Origin: Sycobia sp. Sy_11
Lineage: Eukaryota > Arthropoda > Insecta > Hymenoptera > Epichrysomallidae
NCBI GenBank assembly: GCA_018907035.1
Contig: JACCIC010000065.1
Span: forward strand, 909,001-973,000
Direction of reading: 5' to 3'
DNA: 64,000 nucleotides
In this document: piece by piece, positions 33,471-46,249 of the stretch
Layout of the letters: each line of letters begins with the position of its first letter
Numbering within the stretch: the stretch's first letter is position 1
Made by a program: the position numbers and the translations under genes
The notes under the pieces: generated by a model
Told to the model about the DNA's origin: nothing
Databases searched by the model: none
What the model saw: only the letters and a program-made list of their open reading frames with translations

Positions 33471-36400
33471 ATTTGAATTAAAATGATTTATGACACGCAC
33501 GATAATGAGGTGGACGAGAGGTAGAGGAAATCGAAATACAAGAGGTGCCGGAATGTTAGTGAAATTAATAAAGCCAGAAATTAATTGTTTGATTTTTTAC
33601 AAATGTTTTTGTCAGTTTGGAAAGAAATATGTTTATAATATATTTGATTCATTTTCAAATTATCTAATGGATAATTTTACCGCTATTTAATACTTAAAGT
33701 AATTAATCAAGTTTAATTTTACTTTTTATCTAATGTTTCATATAGTGGTTATTATTATCTCAAAATTATAAAACCCAAATTCCAAAAATTCATAACAAGA
33801 TTATTTGTATTTCGTTTTATCATCAACTAAATTGAATTTATCGTTACTTATATAAGATATAAGAAGTTTCTAAATATTTGAAATGATTAAATTTTAAAAA
33901 GTGTTTCCTCATAGAAATGGATTCTCTTTTTTTAAGGTATAAACAAGGAATTCTCAAATGAAGATACCTATAGTAACAAGGTATCTTTGTTCGGTAGTAA
34001 ACATGTAACGTTTTTTACGGTCATTTCGGCGGATTTATAGTTACATTTTTTCAAGCTATTTTTTAGGTATTTAAGGCCTATAATAGTTAGTTTCCTACTA
34101 ATGTATTTTTGGTCATAATTAACATTTATCTTAAAACAAGGTTAAGCGAGGTATATCATAGAACTTAGCTAAAAAATTGATATTGTTATTATGCTTTCTT
34201 ATGTAATTTCATTGACTTTAATCCTTAGTTTAATTAATTAATTATAAATTTTTATCAAGTTCATTTCGAAAATTTTGAGTACGCTTATATTTATAATTTT
34301 AATTATAATTATAATTTTGCAACTTATAAGTATGCTAGTTTTATATACCTTATACATCTAATACATATACAATGCATAGACAATAGCTTACACATTCGTA
34401 TAAACTATATTTTATATTTATGTGAAGTCATAATCGGGTTTATATACTAACCAAGATAATATTTTACCACTTGCGGGAGTGGAAAATCACCAGACATGCC
34501 GTATGTACGAATTAAATTTATGAACTCAGCATGATTTTTAATTTAAAAAATTATTTTTATTTTATAAGATTTCAAAAAATGAAATTATATTATTTATTTT
34601 ATAAATCAATAGAATAGAATTTCTAATAAACAACCAAGAATTGAAGCCGATATACGACGTCAAAGAATCGTATGTTTTAATTAATTACTTCATACGAAAG
34701 TTTAAATATTAGGAAGTAAAAGGAAAACATTTTCAAAACTAATTTATTACGTATAATTTTTAAGATGACAAAATCGAACGAAAAACAGACTTTATTATTA
34801 CTTTGTAACTTTTTAACATTGTTAGTTTCCGTATCTTATGGTTTTTCTTTTATTAAATCAACAACATAATGCTATAATATTATATAAATATTAATTGTTA
34901 AATAAATTGTTCGTTTACTAAGCAGAAAAAAGAATCAGAAAAACCTAGTTTCTATCAAGTTTTTAACTAGTTTTTAAACCTAGTTTCTACCTTTTCTTAA
35001 TTTTATTGACAACGTTAACATTTTGCATTCTAAGATTTATCTTGTTTCTAGCTATGATGATTGATTTTATTTTTACTATCTAGTAACTATTTTCCAGCCC
35101 ATTAAAATTTGTTAAATTTCTACCAGAGTTATTCTTGAATCTACTTTCTCAAATAGCAATATACGAGACTAATTTAATCTCCATATAGCTATATTTGTTA
35201 TAGATAATATGTAAAGGACTTAAAAAACACTGCGTATTTCTAAATTAGTATAGTTAGCAAAGTTTGTTTTAATAGTTTTGTTTATCAAGTGCAATAAAAT
35301 TCTAATAAGAAATTTAAGTAAATGAAATAAAAAAACTAATCTATGTTTAAATTATAATTATAATAAATTTAACGTTAAAACATAGTATTTCATCAAAACG
35401 TTAACAAATTTAACATATAAAATAATAATGTGAGTAATAAAGGAAAGATATTAAATAATTAAAAATCATTTCATTATTCCTTGCTTTACATTATTGAAAC
35501 TTTTCGTATAAATTGATAAAAATTGTATTATATGTATTCGCAATGAGCCGAATTTTGTTATGAAATATCAATTGCGAGAAAATGAACTATTATTCGATGA
35601 AATTCTTTTTAAGACTTATTCATTTTGAAAAACTATTAACAATAATATTATATATTATGTTAACTATAGTATTTAGAAAGTTTTAAAAGTAATTTTATAA
35701 ACAATATTTATTAATGTATAGAATACTTTCCAAATTTTTTTACGAAATTTTGTTTTATTTTTTTGTAATAACTTTCATTTCAAGGTCTTGTTGAGATCGA
35801 GTTTGCTCAATAAAAAACGATTTTTTAAAAGTTTTTATTTTTTAATAATTTTTTAGTTCACCTTTTAACATCGCAATTAAATATAGAAAGAAAGGAATTG
35901 CTTTTGAGTTGAATTTTGATTTTTTCCACACTCACCTTACTTTTAAAAAAAAAAATAGTACGTCTATAAGAAACTAAAATTACAATTATATTACGATTAC
36001 TCTAATAAAACTTATAATATGAGTACATTGGAATTATAAAGCTAAAAAACTAACATTTCTACTGTAATTAAAGTAATATATGGCCTTACTCATATACGGC
36101 AATAAATGCTATTTTAAGAGCTCGATAAGAAGAATCGACCTTTTGGAAATATCTACAAGAAATGTAGAAAGTATAAGGTTATAAGTGAAAACTTAACAGA
36201 ATGCTTTGTAGATTAAGTTTTTCATGCTGATATATATAGACATTTATAAACACGTTCGTACGTATGAACGTATGCATACATAGCTATGGACATTCATAAC
36301 AGTAAATATTTATTAAAACATATGCTCACTTTAACCAAAAAAATTTCAAAAATTTAGTAAAACCAAAAGAAAAAAAATTAAATTGTTAAACATATTTCAC

Positions 36401-36799
36401 TTTTACCCGCGCGGTAAATGATAAAGAAAATGTCTTCAATTTAAAAATATAAGCAAAAATATTATTAAAAATTATTAATATGGAAAATTTTAATACAGCT
36501 TCACTAAATAGATTTACAATTTCATGTGGTTATATAGAATGATGTCTTTCTAGTTGACTAAAATCTGTTAAAATACTAAGGCAAGAAAAATAGATAAATC
36601 TTTTCAAGCAAATGTTAGCAAAATAGAAGTTTCAAAAATGTAATTAATTTCTTATTCTAGAATGTTAATCAAGTAATGCAATTTCATTAAATGAAATTAT
36701 TAATTAATTAATGTTTATATATTTGCTATCTTTACTGCTCTGATTTTACTCTCAGTAGAACTGTTTATGTTTTATTTTGAATTTACCGTTATATACTTA
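33471..36799. other. long AT-rich spacer
   Basis: About 3.3 kb with no supported gene or named repeat. The 66-codon frame at 33490-33690 is unsupported. Confidence 0.5.
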
Positions 36800-36986
36800 T
36801 ACCCGTGTAGAAATATACTCGGCATAGATCCTAGTCAGTATTATTGATGATTTTCACATGTAGGTAAATCTCGACAGATCCGAGTTAGATTTTTCTACGA
36901 TCATCTAATAATCGCCTTATATGAATTATTAATTTCTCGACCTTATTCAGATTTGCTTATCTTTTATTGATGTTAAAAAGAAATAC

Positions 36987-37206
36987 GCGTTTTCTACAGT
37001 CAAAATTTTACAAGTAGAACACTTAAGGAAATTATTAGGATTTCTATTTTGGTTTTAGTTAGATTTCCTTATTTTCTACCTATTTTGGAAAGAATGGCGT
37101 TTTTCTAGGCGGAATCTGCCAAGTAGGAGAATTAAGGAAATGGTTAGGCTTCCTATTTTGATTCTAGTTAGATCTTCTGAACTTTTTCTAATTTTGGAAA
37201 AAACAA
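36987..37206 (+). repeat. two copies of a ~110-bp direct repeat
   Basis: GCGTTTT at 36987 and 37097 begins alignable units sharing CAAGTAG, TTAAGGAAAT, TTAGG, TTCCTATTTTG and TTTTGGAAA in order. It is internal to the TIR element. Confidence 0.7.
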
Positions 37207-37207
37207 T

Positions 37208-37247
37208 ATGTGTATGTGTGTGTGTGCGCGCACGCGCGCGTACATAT

Positions 37248-37301
<54 letters not shown>

Positions 37302-37303
37302 TA
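37208..37303. repeat. compound (TG)n-(CG)n-(TA)n microsatellite
   Basis: Alternating purine-pyrimidine DNA through three repeat types in order. Such tracts readily form left-handed DNA. Confidence 0.92.
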
Positions 37304-37444
37304 AACCCGCATACCTTTTTAACATGGGAAGGAATTTAAAAATAGATTTACTATATATGTTTTATTTTGTGTTTATAAACTTATTATATGATCTTAAGAG
37401 CTGTATGGTTATATGAAAAATATAGTATAGTAATCGCATATTGC

Positions 37445-37520
37445 GTTTTAGCATAGTGAATAATGCGTTAGCTTGCGAATCGTAGGGTCGTGGGTTCTCC
37501 ATACTTAGCGGAGGTCGGAA
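37445..37520 (+). mobile_element. tRNA-like SINE fragment
   Basis: TAGCATAGTGAATAATGCG (37449-37467) resembles an A-box and D-arm, and GGTCGTGGGTTC (37486-37497) resembles the T-arm with a B-box. The B-box is damaged and no target duplication is visible. It is probably a tRNA-derived SINE piece and not a tRNA gene. Confidence 0.45.
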
Positions 37521-37716
37521 TTTTTTTCATCGAAATCAAATAATTTATATGTTCAACGGAGGTTTTAATATTAAAATTTACAATAATTAGTGTAAAAAAA
37601 TATATTAATAATTATTAATTGTTAATTGATTTTTTTATATTTAAGCTTTATTAATTTCATATGAAATTATTTAGCATTACAAAATATATTTATATTTTAT
37701 ATTTTGGAGGTACTGT

Positions 37717-38224
37717 CTAAATTTTCAAATTACATTTGCGAAAAAAATTATATAAAATTAAGAATATATTTCGATTTTCAGTTTCGAGTAGGCATCTAAC
37801 TCTAATTGGAAGCATTATTTGTAATTTTTTCAGCTTTTTCAGTAATATGTCTCTTTCGTTTTCAAATAGTGGACATTGCCACAGGACATGGTCCAGATCT
37901 TGATCTGCAGTATTGCATGCACAGTCAGGTTTATCTATAATATTAATTCGAGCTAAAAAAGCGGCGAGATTATAGTGATTTGCTCGGCTTCTATTGATCA
38001 TTACAATATTCTCTCTGCGTAATTTACAGTTATTGAACTATGGCTTATTGCTGTATTTATAAAAGAATTGAAAGTATTCTGTTCCTTTATATTCACTCAT
38101 ACTTAAAATCTTATTTTTAGTTTTATTTATTGCATATGATTTAAAATTTTTCCTGAAATCAGAGTAAGGAAGACGAATATTTAAATTTGGTTCTAATGTA
38201 GTTGCGTTTTTTGCTAACATGTCT
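37717..38224 (-). pseudogene. LINE C-terminal region with Cys/His cluster
   Basis: It continues in the frame of the last RNase H motif, with an in-frame TAG at about 38038-38040 splitting it. The cluster CACNTADQDLDHVLWQCP (about 37922-37869) has the CxC...H...C pattern seen at the C-terminus of RNase H-bearing LINE polyproteins. The reading ends at 37717 and the short 3' untranslated tail follows. Confidence 0.8.
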
Positions 38225-38758
38225 GCTTGTTCGTTTCCACTGATACCAATGTGTGCTGGTATCCATGTAATTTTAACAGTTTATGTTTTTGTTTTGGAAC
38301 TTTAATACCTTTCTTTTAATTTCATATATATACGAGTTAAGTTTGATACTTAATTTTGTGGATTTCAATGCTTGAAGCGCACTTAAGGAATCGAAGAAAA
38401 CGATTACATTTTGTCTAGAGTGTGTTATTGCCATATCTAGTGCGTCATTGACCGCTAAACATTCCGCCGTAAAAATGGACATGTCATTGCAGATGCTTTT
38501 TTGAATAGAAACATTCATATTATTGGAAACACAAGCTGCACCTACAGCCTTACCGCCCTCTATTTTACTACCATCAGTGAAAATTGCTAGAGCGTGATAT
38601 TTTTCAGTATATTCTTTTATTTGGTGATTGGAATGCTTACCCTTTTTTAATTCCGTTCCGAAGTTGGTATCAACTTCAATGTTTGTTATAATGGTTTTGT
38701 AATCTGCAGTATACAGGTTATAGCGATTTTGAGTCTTAATAATGTTTTTGTATCTCAT
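38225..38758 (-). pseudogene. LINE RNase H domain
   Basis: RNase H degrades the RNA of the RNA-DNA hybrid. The catalytic residues are in place: Asp in FTDGSKIEGG (near 38590), Glu in FTAECLAVNDAL (near 38470), Asp in FFDSLSALQAL (near 38395). After a frameshift at about 38276 the last motif IGISGNEQADMLAKN (near 38250-38205) supplies the His-region/Asp. The domain is complete except for that shift. Confidence 0.88.
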
Positions 38759-39700
38759 AATATTTTTAATTCCATTGATAAGGATTCGTTCTTTTTTTTC
38801 TTTTTAAAACAATTGTATGCACTATGAACAGTTTTGAATACCGGCAGACTTGAATTGGACAAAATTTTGGAGAGATAACATAAATATAGAAACTCGGTTC
38901 TTTGTTCAATAAAAGTAAGTTTAGACTCAGCTATGAGTATATTTGTAGGCGTGCTTGTGCGGTATCCCAGTGCGAGTCGTATTGCTACATATTGTAATTT
39001 TTCTAATTTTTCGCGATATTTTTTCTTTTTTGGAAACCATACATAACTAGTATAATCTATAATAGACCTAATATATGATTTATATAATGTGATTAGTGTC
39101 ATTGGATCTGAGCCCCACCAAGTGCCTCTTATAAATTTTATTAGATTAAGAGCATTGCTTACACGATTTACTACATTTTCAATCTGATATTTAAACGTTA
39201 ATTGATAGTCAAAAATAATTCCAAGATATCGAACGAATTCTTGGGAAACTATTTTTAGTTTTACCCTACCTGGTTTGTAGTCTAACTTATTAAAATGTAT
39301 CAGTATAGTTTTATTCGCTGAAAGTTCAAGTCTTATATTTGCTAAGTTATTGCGTATTATATTTGTAGCTTTTTGCATTATGGAAGTACAGGAATTTAAG
39401 GATTTTTTTTTTTACTAACAACAGAATATCATCGGCATATTTAGAAACGATTACACTTTTCGGTAGGTTTTTCTCAATGTTTGCTATGTACCAATTAAAG
39501 AGTAATGGGCTTAAAGCACCTCCTTGCGGGAGTCCTTTATAACACTTTCTCTGTGAATCTTGTGTAATTTGCGTGTATATATATATCTTTCGTAATTTAA
39601 AAATTTAATAAATTGGATAAGGTTTAGAGGACATTGATTTTCTGCTAAGATGTTAAGTAGTATTTTGTTAATTGTAAATCGTAATACGTAATAATTCATC
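38755..39700 (-). pseudogene. LINE reverse transcriptase, partial and frameshifted
   Basis: The enzyme copies LINE RNA into DNA at the target site. GLPQGGALSPLLFN (39533-39492) and YADD (near 39440) are the RT4 and RT5 motifs, in a different frame from both flanking segments. A second open part of 207 codons (39378-38755) holds RLELSANKTILIHFN, YLGIIFDYQLTFKYQIENV and IDYTSYVW, which match the thumb region. Frame breaks occur upstream of the GLPQG motif and in the A-run after the YADD motif. The last RT codon is followed by a one-base shift into the RNase H frame. Confidence 0.88.
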
Positions 39701-40057
39701 TAGAAAATAATTTATAAATTCTAATTAAACGGTATGCGCTACCTAAATACGTAAATATATTTTTTATTTTAAATAAATAAATATTAAAAGAGTTAAAAAA
39801 TCAATCACTTGATCGAGGAAACAAAATTATAATAATTTATAAATCGTCTTAATTTCTAGATTTTCTGACTAGATTCTGTTTAGTTTCTAACTTGTTATAC
39901 CTACCAAAATCTAAGCTCGTTCCCTATATAAAATGCTATTAAAAGTGGGACAAATTGGTACTAGGATCAGACTAGATTTCCCTTCTAGATCCGAACATTT
40001 AATAAAGAAAACTAACCCGATACTAGTTAGATTTGAGAATGAATTTCTACACGGGTA

Positions 40058-40915
40058 TGGTGTCTGGAATAACTTGTTAAGAATTAGATGTTTTAAATAA
40101 TTATAAAAGAATATTAAAAAAATATGTTTTATATATCGTTTTTTAACTTTCGAGAATACGTTACGGATTTCAAATAATACAGTATGTATAGTACAGCCAA
40201 GACAAAGATTTTTAGAATACAATTATTTAATAATCCTGCCATGATCGATATTCTTATATCCCAGCTCATGATCTTGCTTTACGATTTCGATAATTTGATA
40301 ATTTCGCGATCAGGCAAGGTAAAACAAATACTAATCTCGAATTTTGATAAAACCTTAGATCGATTTTCAAAATAATAGTACAAATGTTCTAAATCGAGAT
40401 TATGTGGATGAGAAAATACGCTGTTCCCGTGTATACGGGAGTATATAGACTCATAAACCGACTGGTTGAGAAGGATTAGGTATCCTTCTTTAGGCAGGTT
40501 GACTCAGCTCGAGAAATGTTTACATTCGCGGAGTTTAGAACCAAACTGCACGGAGTTTTCCAATGAATGAAAACTTTGAGGGCGGTAAGGAACAGGTAAC
40601 GCTTGCAGAACCATGTTTAGGAGAAAATAAAGCAAATGCTTAAACTTTAGAGTACAAATTAAAAGGGCAAATAACTTATATCGCCCCTTCACGTAACGGT
40701 GCGAATTCTGGAAATTGAGATTACGTGGGCATACGAGAGTACAGAGCATAGGACTCGTAAGCACACCAATAGAGCATTGAATTATTGGTTGAAAAAAAAT
40801 TTCCCGGCCGCCGGACTACAGGTGGTTTGCGGAATCACTGTTAATACAAGACACGATATATTTTTCTATTTTTGCATACATATCAAAAATATTCATGCGT
40901 GTGAAATTAAAATAT

Positions 40916-40923
<8 letters not shown>
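40058..40923. other. spacer
   Basis: It includes the small palindrome CCCGTGTATACGGG at about 40426-40439. Open frames at 40184-40375 (plus), 40504-40764 (minus) and 40699-40917 (plus) show no domains. Confidence 0.4.
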
Positions 40924-40971
<48 letters not shown>

Positions 40972-40978
40972 AAAATAA
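40924..40978. repeat. (TA)n microsatellite
   Basis: An uninterrupted alternating A/T run of about 55 bp. Confidence 0.95.
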
Positions 40979-41580
40979 AGGCATAGTATAGGAGAAAATC
41001 AGGCGTTAATCTCTCTATTGAAATATGCTGATATAATCGAAGACACGCTGTCATATATAATTTGGAAAACCAAATGAACGTAAAAGGATCGATTATTACA
41101 TCGACCAGTCAGTCGTTTTTGCGTTCTCGTCAGTAGTCTTCATATAACAAAAAAACAATATAAATAAAAAAGAATGGAACAGGGCCTCGCATAAATAGAA
41201 GAAGAGCGGCAGAAGTCTGACGAGGAGAGCGGGAACGGATTAACGGGCGAAAACTTAAACGCATGTGGGCGACACGCTCGCGCATATACCGTGTGTCATC
41301 GTGAGAGAGCCGAATGGTCGCTGGGATAACCAACTTAGCCACGGTCTAAGCTTAATTGAATGATAAAGCTGTACTTTAGCGCAGTCTATGTTTGTTAATG
41401 CTCCCCCAGGACTGGCCCGCGCATCTATGATAATGTGCAGAGGGGGCTTAAGCCACCCGCGATTCCCTTTGAAAATATCGCTCGCCGGGTCCGTGAAAAT
41501 CATTGAATTATCGCAAGCGCCCGCATAGAACGGATGAATATTGCGAAACGGTGCTGCTTCCTTGCACATATTATATTATG
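40979..41580. promoter_or_regulatory. mixed-composition block, candidate promoter
   Basis: CAGTCAGTCG near 41106 and GTCAGTAG near 41130 are insect initiator-like. A GC-richer CpG-containing segment runs to about 41560. Overlapping minus-strand frames (41130-41342, 41255-41569) have no domains. Confidence 0.25.
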
Positions 41581-41615
<35 letters not shown>

Positions 41616-41622
41616 GCGCGCG

Positions 41623-41686
<64 letters not shown>
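41581..41686. repeat. compound (CA)n-(CG)n-(CA)n-(TA)n microsatellite
   Basis: About 106 bp of alternating purine-pyrimidine DNA passing through CA, CG, CA and TA blocks. The same build is seen at 37208 and 52016. Confidence 0.95.
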
Positions 41687-41688
<2 letters not shown>

Positions 41689-44235
41689 TAGATATGTACG
41701 CTCAATATCTTCATCAGAGGATATTCAGGGTGCTTTTGTTGAACGCTGATACCTGACATGAACCTCCCCCCTCCTAAAAGCTTGACCAATAAAGCACATG
41801 AAGACAAACGATTAAATCTTGATAAAACCGTTGCTATGTTAGATTGCAGTTTTATTCAAAGGAATCGAGTTATCAAGTTTATATTATAAAGGAATCAACT
41901 TTATTTGATAGTTTTCTGCTGTAGATTTATTTTTTAGTTTTTACGCGCAATCGCCGACTATAACCAGATGACTATAGTTATACAAAATTAACGACTTTCA
42001 ACCGAGTCGAGTATGTTGTACGTTATTTGAAAACGTAGGCGTGGACTATAAAGTATACCTTTACAAATGACTATATAAGGATTTCATTGGCATATTATGC
42101 AAGTCTTAAGCAGTTTGAATCTTCAAATAGCGACTTGTTATGAGTTTCGTTAAGAAATTTGTTCTCCACCAGAATTCTTATGTTTTGCATATGTAAAAAC
42201 TTTATACATCGTTCAAGTAGAGTAAAAATTCTTTTTGTCTCATACATTCATTTGTAAAATTTTTAATACTCATTGTAATTTTATGCACATCTTGATCATG
42301 CTCGTTGAACGTACGATGGCGAAATTGTATAGGACTTATCTTCACCCGAGACATGCTTGCCATTAGATCTGCGTTCTACATTAAAATTCACATTTTTATT
42401 TCATAGCTAAATCTTTCCAATTATTACTAAATATATATGAAATATATATTACTAAATACATATGAAATACAAAAATTAAAATTAATTGTCCCATATTCTA
42501 CAGGGGTATACACAAATACTGTAAAATCGATAGACTTTTTAGTTTATGTAAATTCTTCCTTGTAATTTTTATTTCATAAATTGGATCAGTGGTTTCGGTA
42601 CTACATTTTATTGTAATAAAATCAATATTATTATGCATATGCATAATCTTTAAAATAGACACAATGTTATTCTGAATAATCTACAAAACTTTCAAAAGCT
42701 TAAATTAGTTTCTATATTAAATAGATTCATTAAATGTATATATGATAAATATAATTTTTATTTTTACTTTTCATGCCGTTATTTATTAAAGATGTTGCTC
42801 TTTAATAGAATTACGGCTGGGAAGATTCTCCTTTTTAACTATTGTCTAATAACTTCCTAGAAATTTAATACCATGTGAGCAATATATTGAGGAGGTGGCG
42901 GCTATTGTGATTTAAATCATAATTGCATAATATAAGGTATATCGAGAATGAAGCTGATTATTAAAGTTATCTGTATGAGCTTCATTAAAATCAGAGTTTA
43001 ATTTTTATGCAATTTTAGCATTTCATAAATAATAAAGTAAATTACATAAAAATTTGAAAAATGTATATGGTTAATATTTTACTCTAAATTATTGGAAATA
43101 ATTTTAAATTAAACTAAAAACATGAATACATTAACTTTTTGTGATAATAGACATTAGTTCTATCGAATTTTATGTAAAAATTGGTCAGATTAAATTTTTT
43201 TCGATGTTTACAAATTTGTACATTATTAAAAAATTTTTCAATTATTACATAACTTTCAAAATTTTATTTTATTTTGTAAACATATATTCAATCGACCGTG
43301 CTTCATAAAATTAAACTTATGTTATATTTTATACTAATATTATATATTATAATAAAATTATATTATTAATAATAATAGAAAAATGATATGGAGTATTCAG
43401 CTAAATATTAAAGTAATTATTTATATTTATATAAACGTAGACCACATTCCTCTATAGAAGTTAAACTTTCTTACTTCTGTAGCAACAGAATAAAAGATTT
43501 AAGAATGCTTCTGTATATAAATGATAAAAAGCTGATTGTAACATATTGGATAAATACAGTACTTATTGCATAATATTATATAGTACTAATAGCATCTCTT
43601 CTTCTTTTAATAGACTAGAATTTATTTTAATATGTACTGTTCTAACTTGATACGACTAAAAACTGACCACAAATTGCAAAAAATAAGAGTTTTGAACACT
43701 GCGTCAGTAAATCAAAAACTTATAACTTACAACCGATATAAACAATTTCATGTTTATATAGTGCAAAAATGGAAAGTCATTCATTTTCTATTAAATTTAA
43801 TGGATTTGATCAAGATTGAAAGATTAGGTTCTCCGATGACTAAGATCCCTCTTGTAAATTACGCGTGCTAGACATTTTTACTGTCAAAGTAAGAAGTGTT
43901 ATTTAAAAATTTAATGTTAATCTTTAAACAATCTTTAAAATCACGTTAAATTCTAAAGTAAGATAATCAACTTCAGTTGGTTTTTTGTTTATTCGTTGTC
44001 TCAATTGTGACGAAGTTGACGCATTCTGGAAGTTTCTGATCAACTTAATCAACTTATATATATTAATCATTTTGAATATCGTTTCATTTTAAGTAACCTT
44101 AATCTATTACGTAGTATTGTCCTTGTTCAATTCTATAGAAATTTCTAGGGTTTAAAACATTTGATTAAATGCTCTAAATCAAACTAATGATAGTTGGATG
44201 AAATGTCTGCCTTGTAAAAATTCTTATAAGTAAAA
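41687..44235. other. AT-rich spacer
   Basis: No gene or named repeat found in about 2.5 kb. The 79-codon frame at 43632-43871 is unsupported. Confidence 0.5.
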
Positions 44236-44347
44236 ATATGTTGTATAATATAATATATACTATAATATAATATAAATTATATATAATATTATATATGATA
44301 TAATATTATATATATTATATTATATATAATATTATATAATATATAGT
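44236..44347. repeat. palindromic AT-only tract
   Basis: Irregular TATAATATTATATA words on both strands form overlapping palindromes, unlike a simple (TA)n run. It could extrude as a cruciform. Confidence 0.75.
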
Positions 44348-45240
44348 ACCTCTCTGTAACGTACGTAAAAGTCAGTTAACCGTCGAACACTTATTAATAA
44401 AATGCATCAAATATATCTATCAAAGAAGCTTGTATCAGATACCTGACAACGTCAAATTCGCTCTGAACACACACTGTCACATAGAAAAAATGATCAAGTA
44501 CTTAAACCAAATAAATCTAACAAACCTGATTTGAACCAAATTTCAAAGTGTATAAAGTAAACTCAAACTCAAGTAATGTAGCGATATGATTATAATATAT
44601 GTAATTTTATGTTTAAGAATCTATGTATTATTATTGAAAAATATGTATTTTTATATTTATGAAACAATGTAGTCGCTAAGGCCTAGAAGTCGATGCGACA
44701 TTAAATACCTAAAAAAAAAAAAATCTATATAATATATTACTATATAATAAGCTAATAATGATAGTGTATATTTTCTGTGAAATTTAAGTATTCTCTTTTT
44801 TATCGAGGGCCATATCAATTTGTCGTTGAATTTCTACCATGTTTATTGCTTAAATTATTTTCGATCACTGAAAAAACTCCTGATAATATTTCGTAATATG
44901 CTTACTAATTGGTCCACACTTCAATGGATGACATTTTATAAATGTAAAAATAATATTTTCTGCTTTGATCTTCATTAATTTTTAAATTTTTTACTATTAC
45001 TATCATTTAAATTATATCTATTACTCATATCGTTTGAATCAGTCAAGAAGATCATGGAATTCATCAACTTATATCAATTTACATAGTTACTAAATTAATT
45101 GTACTGATGACTACTAGGAAATAACTTTTCTATAGAGAAGTTCAAATAATTTTTTACTTAATCGATAAATAGTTTTTAAGCGACTGTGTTACGTATTGAG
45201 CATACAAAAAAAAGTATCTGACGGATTATCGATAAAGGCA
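44348..45240. other. AT-rich spacer
   Basis: Nothing supported. Confidence 0.5.
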
Positions 45241-45602
45241 GAATAATATTCAGGTCGCTAAATCCCAGCGGCTTCGTTTACAAGCGAGCAGTCGGTCGAA
45301 GCAGGAGCCAGATGATGAGTTTTAAGAGGACCGTGACGCTCGGGAAAATCTGGGACTCTCTCTTTCTCTCTCGCTCTCTTCAGCTCTCTCGAAGAGTGAA
45401 ATGGTATAGAGGTCGCAGCAAGAGGTGGCTCGAGCCTGGATACGGAAACGGCTATAATGCATTTCGCGATGCGCGAACGATGGAGACTATTAACGTTTCC
45501 AGCGGAAAATCGTAATTCGAGAGAGGGAGAGAGAGGGAGAGACACTCGGCGCAGGCATATCAAGCTTGAGAACTTTGAGCAGCCCAGTTATCTAGTGGCC
45601 CT

Positions 45603-45649
<47 letters not shown>

Positions 45650-46060
45650 TTCTCTCTTTCTTTCTCTCCCTCTCCCACTGCAAGTCAACGCGCTGTGACG
45701 CGCTTCTGCGCCCGCGTTCTCGAGTACAATAGAATTTTACGCGCGCATCTAATAACAGGGAAATAAAACAAGGCGGCGAGGACAAATGCCCACTGCGTCG
45801 CCCGTGCGCCTCCTTCGAAAGCGTCAAGGGAACTCGCTCGAGAAAGTAAATGCGCTAAATGCTCTTGTATTTTATCGTCCGGGAACAGAAATGCATTACG
45901 CGATGGATGTTAAGGGAGCTTTTGATCAGCCGTTCCTCTGTCTCGCGACAATGCACGAGCCATGTGCCGCCGTGGTATTGTGCAATTTTATTTTCTCATT
46001 TCCATACAAGAAACGATTCAATGCAATAATTTCATTTCGATCGACTTAAATATCCTTAAG
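45241..46060. promoter_or_regulatory. GC-rich island around a CT tract
   Basis: CpG-containing DNA on both sides of a long CT run, with further GA repeats at about 45520-45541. Overlapping frames of 67-101 codons on both strands, some of them reading through the CT/GA repeat, are rejected as genes. Confidence 0.3.
45605..45670. repeat. (CT)n microsatellite, imperfect at the end
   Basis: CT repeats from 45605 to about 45644, then TTTCTCTC-type degeneration. Confidence 0.92.
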
Positions 46061-46249
46061 AATTATTTCTTAAAAGTTTAGCTTCAAATTTTGAGCTACG
46101 TATTTTTTAAGAATATCTACATTTTGTAACCTCCAAACCGATCGCCTGCAGTCTTGTCGGCAGTTCTAAGCCCATTACTTTCGGTCGAGAAGTGCGCGTA
46201 TAATTTAATAAAGAGTTAAACAATAAAATGAGTTTATTGTAAAAAAAAA
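46061..46249. other. AT-rich spacer
   Basis: Nothing seen. Confidence 0.5.

Larger units (their letters stand above)
37630..39705 (-). mobile_element. 5'-truncated non-LTR retrotransposon (LINE) with RNase H
   Basis: The element runs on the minus strand from within the reverse transcriptase (about 39700) through RNase H and a Cys/His C-terminal part to a short 3' untranslated tail with AATAAA near 37650. The domain order RT, RNase H, zinc-knuckle tail fits the I/R1/LOA/Outcast group of LINEs. The 5' half (ORF1, endonuclease, start of RT) is missing, the usual result of incomplete copying. It lies inside the TIR element. Confidence 0.85.
36802..40055. mobile_element. terminal-inverted-repeat DNA element interrupted by later insertions
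   Basis: CCCGTGTAGAAAT at 36802-36814 and its exact inverse ATTTCTACACGGG at 40043-40055 form 13-bp perfect termini, each bordered by TA (36800-36801 and 40056-40057), the target duplication used by Tc1/mariner-type elements. Sequences near both ends share TAGATCC/GATCC and CTAGTTAGAT-type words. No transposase is present, so it is probably a nonautonomous MITE-like element of about 1 kb, swollen to 3.25 kb by a LINE, a tRNA-like fragment and a microsatellite. Confidence 0.75.

Noticed and set aside
37445..37520. A functional tRNA gene on the plus strand
   Set aside because: The T-arm is broken after GGGTTC and the arms do not close; it fits a SINE fragment.
41503..41807. Frames encoding THTHTH and IYIYIY repeats
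   Set aside because: They are translations of the (CA)n/(TA)n microsatellite.
45457..45827. Frames encoding LSLSLS or RERERE runs
   Set aside because: They are translations of the (CT)n/(GA)n tract.
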